Part shown: positions 38,788 to 43,328 of the stretch, one piece after another
Numbering within the stretch: position 1 is the stretch's first letter
Layout: each line of letters begins with the position of its first letter
Source: Mucispirillum schaedleri
Lineage (GTDB): Bacteria > Chrysiogenota > Deferribacteres > Deferribacterales > Mucispirillaceae
Assembly (NCBI GenBank): GCA_949287985.1
Contig: CASEIN010000068.1
Span: 1 to 43,328, forward strand
DNA: 43,328 bases
Direction: 5' to 3'
Notes under the pieces: model-generated
Seen by the model: only the letters and a program-made list of their open reading frames with translations
The model's database searches: none
Told to the model about the DNA's origin: nothing
Position numbers and translations under genes: made by a program

Positions 38788-40074
38788 ATGAAAATAAGAT
38801 GGTTAATAATTTTCTTTTTTATGGCTTTAGTTTCTATTGCTGGTTTATTTATTCCTGAAAGCAGCTCACTTTATAATGTTGTTGATGAAAACATTAATTA
38901 TGCTGATACTGCATGGATGATTACAGCTACCGTATTAGTTCTTTTAATGACACCAGGTGTTTCATTTTTCTATGGTGGAATGGTTAGAGCAAAAAATATT
39001 ATATCTACTATGCTTCAAAGTTTTATAGCTATGGGTATAATAAGTGTTATATGGGTTATTTTTGGTTTCAGCCTTGCTTTTGGTGATGATATTGCAGGTA
39101 TTATTGGCAATCCTTTAACATTTTTTATGTTTGATGGTGTAGGCTATAATACCCATGAACTTTTATCACCTACTATTCCACTTGTTGTATTTGCTCTTTT
39201 TCAAATGAAATTTGCAATTTTAACACCTGCATTAATTACAGGCTCATTTGCTGAAAGAGTGCATTTTTCTGCTTATATTTACTTTATTATTCTTTTTTCC
39301 ATATTTGTATATTCCCCTATTGCCCATATGCTTTGGCACCCTGAAGGCTTATTTAAACAGTGGGGCGTTACAGATTTTGCTGGTGGTTTAGTTGTCCATA
39401 CTACTTCCGGTATTGCTGCTCTTACTGGTGCTATCTTTCTTGGAAAACGTAAAAATACTTCATCAGTCCCAGTAAATATTCCATTTGTATTACTTGGTGT
39501 TGCATTTTTATGGATAGGCTGGTTTGGGTTTAATGCAGGTTCTGCCTTAGCTGTAAACTCTGTTGCTGTTAAAGCACTCGTTAATACAAACACGGCTGCA
39601 GCTACTGCTATGCTTACATGGATTGCATATGATTACCTTCGTGGCAGAAAACCCGGTGCAGTATCAGCTTCAGTTGGTGTTGTTGCTGGTCTTGTAGGAA
39701 TTACACCTATGGCTGGAATGGTTTCTGTTGGAGTAAGTTTTTTTGTAGGGTTTATAACTGCTCTTATTTGTAATATTGCTATTCACTTTTTTTCTAAATC
39801 AGTTGATGATGCTTTAGATGTATTTCCAACCCATGGCATTGGTGGTATAGCTGGCAGCCTTTTAACCGGTGTATTTTACAATGGTTTACTTGCAGGAAAT
39901 ACTCATGAATTTTTTATGCATATTGCTGCCCTTATTATTACTGTTACATATAGTTTTATTGTAAGTTTTCTACTTTACTATATTATCAACAAATTTATAC
40001 CATTTAGAGTTTCTGATGTTAATGAAGAAATTGGGCTTGATGTAAGCCAGCACAATGAAAGCTATAAAAATTAA
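38788..40074 (+). CDS. amt: Ammonium transporter
   Basis: 428 residues, Amt/Mep/Rh family, inner membrane, trimeric in relatives. There is an N-terminal hydrophobic segment (about 5-21), possibly a cleaved signal as in AmtB, then about eleven membrane helices. Family marks are DTAWMI (40-45), FFYGGMVRAKN, the Asp196/His204 pair (VTDFAGGLVVHTTSG), FGFNAGSAL, GITPMAGMVSV and the second pore histidine His349 (FPTHGIGGIAG). GGAGG precedes the ATG. No glnK/P-II gene lies beside it, which is less common. Confidence 0.97.
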   Translation: MKIRWLIIFFFMALVSIAGLFIPESSSLYNVVDENINYADTAWMITATVLVLLMTPGVSFFYGGMVRAKNIISTMLQSFIAMGIISVIWVIFGFSLAFGDDIAGIIGNPLTFFMFDGVGYNTHELLSPTIPLVVFALFQMKFAILTPALITGSFAERVHFSAYIYFIILFSIFVYSPIAHMLWHPEGLFKQWGVTDFAGGLVVHTTSGIAALTGAIFLGKRKNTSSVPVNIPFVLLGVAFLWIGWFGFNAGSALAVNSVAVKALVNTNTAAATAMLTWIAYDYLRGRKPGAVSASVGVVAGLVGITPMAGMVSVGVSFFVGFITALICNIAIHFFSKSVDDALDVFPTHGIGGIAGSLLTGVFYNGLLAGNTHEFFMHIAALIITVTYSFIVSFLLYYIINKFIPFRVSDVNEEIGLDVSQHNESYKN

Positions 40075-40083
40075 TTAAATTAA

Positions 40084-40128
40084 AGTATTCCCCTTTGTTG
40101 ACCGATATTATAATACAAGGGGGATACT
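40084..40128 (+). promoter_or_regulatory. Hairpin that encloses the ribosome-binding site of the next gene
   Basis: Arms 40084-40098 (AGTATTCCCCTTTGT) and 40115-40128 (ACAAGGGGGATACT) pair in 14 of 15 positions, with one bulged U and one U-G. The 3' arm contains the whole AAGGGGG Shine-Dalgarno and ends directly before the ATG at 40129. The loop is 16 nt and holds a TATAAT (40109-40114), so a promoter inside the palindrome is an alternative reading. There is no U tract, so it is not a normal terminator. Confidence 0.6.
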
Positions 40129-41016
40129 ATGCCTATTAATGAAATTAATAATACTGCACTACAGCAGAGTAAAAATAATCCTGTTAAAGCATATGAATCT
40201 ATAAAAAATAATGAAAAAAATAATGTCAGTATAGAAAAACCTGAATTAAATAACCCAAAAAGTGATTCCTTAAATGTTTCACAGCTTTCAGCTAATAAGG
40301 CAGAACAAAAACAATATTATGATAACTCTGCTAAATCTGAAGGAAGTAAGGCTATTACTGATAATTATATGTCTGATATTGTGAAAAAAGGAAAGGAAGT
40401 ATCAAAGCCTGATAATGTGGAAATGGACGATGTTTCATGGGGACTGCTTGTTCAAATGGGCGAGAAAATGGGGCTTACTGATGCTGACAGACTTGCAAAG
40501 CTAACTGTTGAAGATATAGAAGCATACTTTTATAATAAAAATATTGTAGAGCGTGGTAAAAATCTTATAAAAGATAATTTGACAGCAAATGAATATGTAA
40601 AATATAAAAAAGAAACCATGAACGATAAAGAATACTGGGATATGGTTTTTGAAGCAAAAGCTAAAAACGAAAAATATTCCGTTAATACAATTGAAAAATC
40701 TAATACTGGATTAAAACTTTCTGCTGATGAATTTTTTTCTAATAAGGGCAATATTAGTGTTACAAAACTTTCTGCCTCCTCACTTCATAATGTACTAATG
40801 GCTTTTGAAAATGAAGATGTTGAGCTTTTTACATATGCTATAAACACATCAAAGATAACTGATAAACCAAAAACAATAGCTGAAAACCAAAAGCAAATAA
40901 TTGAAAGTTATGATGCTATGCAGGAATACGCTCAAAATGCTTTAAGCCCGTATGAACAACTACAAATTATAAAAAATAACTTAAAAAATGGCAGTCTTGC
41001 AAGCTATCAAGTTTAA
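40129..41016 (+). CDS. Protein of unknown function, 295 aa
   Basis: Highly polar protein. The first 90 residues are rich in Asn, Lys, Ser and Glu and look disordered; the rest is mostly helical (DDVSWGLLVQMGEKMGLTDADRLAKLTVEDIEAYF, SPYEQLQIIKNNLKNG). It has no cysteine, signal peptide or membrane segment. The N-terminal segment DSLNVSQLSANKAEQ faintly recalls export-apparatus-associated proteins such as FlgM, but the match is too weak for a call. It follows amt by 54 bp. A strong AAGGGGG ribosome-binding site lies inside a hairpin, so regulated translation is likely. Confidence 0.7.
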   Translation: MPINEINNTALQQSKNNPVKAYESIKNNEKNNVSIEKPELNNPKSDSLNVSQLSANKAEQKQYYDNSAKSEGSKAITDNYMSDIVKKGKEVSKPDNVEMDDVSWGLLVQMGEKMGLTDADRLAKLTVEDIEAYFYNKNIVERGKNLIKDNLTANEYVKYKKETMNDKEYWDMVFEAKAKNEKYSVNTIEKSNTGLKLSADEFFSNKGNISVTKLSASSLHNVLMAFENEDVELFTYAINTSKITDKPKTIAENQKQIIESYDAMQEYAQNALSPYEQLQIIKNNLKNGSLASYQV

Positions 41017-41040
41017 TTTATCTATGTAACTACAAATAAT

Positions 41041-41066
41041 AAGGGGCAGCTAAAAAGCTGCCCCTT
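41041..41066. terminator. Hairpin between convergent genes
   Basis: A perfect ten-pair stem (AAGGGGCAGC / GCTGCCCCTT) with a 6-nt loop, 24 bp after the stop of the 40129 gene and 56 bp after the stop of the convergent M13 peptidase gene. U tracts are weak on both strands, but the position fits a shared terminator. Confidence 0.65.
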
Positions 41067-41122
41067 CATATATTACATATGTTTTTAATTATACCATTTT
41101 GTATAATATAATTTTATTTATC

Positions 41123-43111
41123 TTACCAGATAGATGGTCTTTCTTCTTTTGGTTTATACATTCCGTCAGTTTCTTTTATATCAAAAGCAGTGTAGAAATC
41201 ATCTGTGGCTGAAAGAACAGCATTAGCTCTTATTTTTCCTGGAGCATGATTATCTATTAACAGCTGACTAGCCAAATATTCAGGACGTGCTTTAATAGCC
41301 CATATCCCTGCATAGGCTCTATATAATGCTTGAAGATTATAATGATTATTTTTTGCATATTCTGTAACACAGGATACAGCACCTAAATCTGCAATATTCT
41401 CACTTAAAGTAAGTGTGCCATTAACATACTGATTGTCTATCTGAAATCCATTATAATAATCAATAGCTTTTTGTTGTAGTTTTACATATGCAGCCAAATC
41501 TTCTGCAGTCCACCAGCTATTACCGAAATTACCATTTGCATCATATAGTGAGCCTTGATTATCAAAAGCATGAGTTATTTCATGGGCAATTATGGTTCCT
41601 ATACCACCAATATTTTCTTCTATGGTTGCATCTATAGAGTAAAATGGTGACTGTAGAATTCCTGCTAAAATAATTATTTTATTATGCTGTTGAGAATAAA
41701 AAGCATTTACAGTCTGCGGTGCTTCACTAATAATACTTTTATTAACAGGTTTGGCTTTATTTTCAAACATATAATTCATGGCTGCTTCTGCATCTGCAAG
41801 AAGATTATTAACATAAATACCATCTTCATTTTTATTTGTGTAATATAATACATAAAGATCCTGTGGCCATGTTGCATTTTTATCATATCCAACTACAACC
41901 TGCATTTTATCAAGCTTATCTATTGCTGCTGCTTTAGTTGCTGTTTCCATCCAGCTAAGGTTATTAATACGCTGTCTGTAAATACCTCGTATATCATCAA
42001 CCATTTTTGTTATATTTGTTATTATTTCTTCGTTTACATACTTTGTGGCATATATTCTTCCAAGCTGAAAATTTAAGTGATTACGAATCTGTTCCTGCAT
42101 AACTTTATCCACAGATTCCACTTCTGGTAAACCGCGTATTTGAGCCTGATATTGCAAATATGCATTATATGATTCTAGCCCTACTTTATCAGCAAGTTCC
42201 TGATAAATTACTGTTTTCATATAGTTTTTTAGAAGCAATAAATTATCTTCTGTTAAATATTCTGCCAATTTAGCTAATGCAGTTGTCTGAACAATAATTA
42301 CAGTATCATCTGCACTTCCACCATAATATTGTATTAAGTCATCTACTGTAATATTGTTATTTAATTTTCCTGGAATTTCTGACATTTTAAATGGATTATT
42401 AATCTTTTCTGGATTTCCTAATTCGTCAGCATTAAGACCTTGTTTTGCAATTTCTATCATCATGTTTGTTACTTCTTGCACAACCCGCTCTGCATTTTGC
42501 TGCTTATCATTTATACTCCATAATTTTTTTATAAATTCTTGAAAAGAAGTTTTAAATAAAGGATCTTCTGCCTGCCATTTCTCTTTTTCTAAAACAAAAT
42601 TTACCTGCATATAATATGCATTTTGATTTGAATTCATTATATCAGCCTGCACAGCAATTGCATAAATAGGTGCAATTCCATACTTCCTGTTTAGATCCAT
42701 ATTAACCTTTAATAAATCTTTAACAGTAGCAGCTGCATCTATATTATCTAAATATGGCTGTAACAGTCCAAATCCACTTACATTTCTTGTGTCCCAGTCC
42801 ATACCTGTTTCATATAATGCTTTTATATTATATTCATCTTTATCTTGCTCTTTTACAGGATTAGAAGATACTGCCTGTTCAATAAGTCCATTAAGCCTGT
42901 CTGAAACTATATCGTCCATATTAGAGATATGACTTATTGATGATTTATCAGCAGGAATAGTCCATGATGATAATAGTTCGTAATTAACTGCTTCATAGAA
43001 ATCATTTTTAAGGTTAACAGTTGGAGTAGAATTTCCTGACTTACTATTACTACATGAAATAAATAATATAGAAGAAAAAATTAAAAGAGTAAAAATAAAA
43101 AATTTTTTCAT
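41123..43111 (-). CDS. M13 (neprilysin/PepO) family zinc metallopeptidase, lipoprotein
   Basis: 662 residues. A type II signal peptide with lipobox FISC gives lipidated Cys20, so the enzyme is anchored in the envelope. The M13 catalytic domain has NAFYSQ substrate-binding (from about 469), zinc-binding HEITH (510-514) preceded by GTIIA, and the third ligand Glu571 in SENIADLGAVSC. The C-terminus ends with the family's terminal Trp (RPSIW). The long N-terminal helical lid (about 35-400) is typical. Members cleave oligopeptides, and in host-associated bacteria they may act on host peptides; the substrate is unknown here. AGGTGAG precedes the ATG. Confidence 0.95.
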   Translation of the reverse strand: MKKFFIFTLLIFSSILFISCSNSKSGNSTPTVNLKNDFYEAVNYELLSSWTIPADKSSISHISNMDDIVSDRLNGLIEQAVSSNPVKEQDKDEYNIKALYETGMDWDTRNVSGFGLLQPYLDNIDAAATVKDLLKVNMDLNRKYGIAPIYAIAVQADIMNSNQNAYYMQVNFVLEKEKWQAEDPLFKTSFQEFIKKLWSINDKQQNAERVVQEVTNMMIEIAKQGLNADELGNPEKINNPFKMSEIPGKLNNNITVDDLIQYYGGSADDTVIIVQTTALAKLAEYLTEDNLLLLKNYMKTVIYQELADKVGLESYNAYLQYQAQIRGLPEVESVDKVMQEQIRNHLNFQLGRIYATKYVNEEIITNITKMVDDIRGIYRQRINNLSWMETATKAAAIDKLDKMQVVVGYDKNATWPQDLYVLYYTNKNEDGIYVNNLLADAEAAMNYMFENKAKPVNKSIISEAPQTVNAFYSQQHNKIIILAGILQSPFYSIDATIEENIGGIGTIIAHEITHAFDNQGSLYDANGNFGNSWWTAEDLAAYVKLQQKAIDYYNGFQIDNQYVNGTLTLSENIADLGAVSCVTEYAKNNHYNLQALYRAYAGIWAIKARPEYLASQLLIDNHAPGKIRANAVLSATDDFYTAFDIKETDGMYKPKEERPSIW

Positions 43112-43196
43112 AGCTCACCTGTAAATATCAAAATTATACTATAATGAATTAATCTTAAAGTCAATAATTAAAAACCTATAAAAAAAGAAGTAAATT

Positions 43197-43328
43197 CTAA
43201 AAACGATTGCAACAAATTAAGCAGTCATTAAAGTTCTCATAAAAAATATCATTAGCCGATTTATAATTAAATAATTTTCTAGGATAATTATTTATCCAGT
43301 CTTGTATTTTTTTAATATAAGCAACTGA
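43197..43328 (-). mobile_element. C-terminal end of a probable IS30-family transposase, cut by the right edge
   Basis: The minus strand is open from the window edge to TAG at 43197-43199. The translation contains IQDWINNYPRKLFNYKSAND followed by IFYE. This fits the conserved C-terminal pattern of IS30 transposases (N-RPRK-LGYK-P-E-F), here with diverged residues. It is too short to judge whether the element is intact. The terminal inverted repeat should lie to the left, somewhere in 43115-43196, but I could not place it. Confidence 0.6.

Noticed and set aside
41041-41066. Riboswitch downstream of the 40129 gene
   Set aside because: A simple perfect hairpin between convergent genes; no conserved aptamer-like sequence.

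Overview
The window is a very AT-rich stretch of bacterial chromosome from a Gram-negative, motile organism. It carries several signal-peptide lipoproteins, chemoreceptors, a class A penicillin-binding protein and a periplasmic-type MsrAB. The gene set and the ribosomal/RNA-polymerase cluster look most like Deferribacterota, and a host-associated Mucispirillum-type genome fits the base composition. That assignment is an inference from gene content, not a database match. Shine-Dalgarno sites of the AAGGAG/GGAGG type are strong and decide several starts, including a TTG start for uvrB.

Region by region: 1-3.9 kb holds a possible gene end cut by the left edge, two unrecognised proteins, a lipoprotein and the fused methionine sulfoxide reductase msrAB. 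3.9-10.9 kb is a sensory block on the minus strand: a methyl-accepting chemotaxis protein (MCP), a PNPOx-like flavin-fold protein, a second MCP with a NIT-type sensor domain, a decayed tandem copy of that receptor's 5' end, and a membrane sensor-like protein with no output domain. 10.9-15.6 kb is gatCAB (indirect aminoacylation of tRNA-Gln/Asn) preceded by an aldehyde dehydrogenase. 15.7-17.3 kb is a nine-repeat RCC1-type lipoprotein. It is followed by a two-hairpin intergenic element between two identical 32-bp hairpin repeats; a second, decayed copy of the element lies at 1.05-1.16 kb.

17.5-25.7 kb (minus strand) carries a TehA/SLAC1-type transporter, a DUF2141-like secreted protein, an NtrC-like AAA+/Fis regulator that lacks the GAFTGA loop, PBP1A, uvrB, and an internally duplicated secreted protein. 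25.8-38.1 kb is the classical information-processing cluster, read right to left: tRNA-Thr(UGU)-Tyr-Gly-Thr(GGU), then rpmG-tRNA-Trp-secE-nusG-rplKAJL-rpoBC. The tuf gene usually found after these tRNAs is missing. Probable attenuators lie between rplL and rpoB and between rpoB and rpoC, and an L10-type leader precedes rplJ. 38.3-43.1 kb (mostly plus strand) has a small membrane protein, an ammonium transporter, an unrecognised protein whose ribosome-binding site lies inside a strong hairpin, and a convergent M13 metallopeptidase lipoprotein. The right edge cuts a probable IS30-family transposase.

No CRISPR array, rRNA, prophage or recognisable defence system was seen. The most unusual signals are the two-hairpin dispersed element, the mirrored inverted repeat whose arm contains the uvrB ribosome-binding site and start codon, the SD-sequestering hairpin at 40.1 kb, the GAFTGA-less regulator, and the duplicated and decaying chemoreceptor locus.
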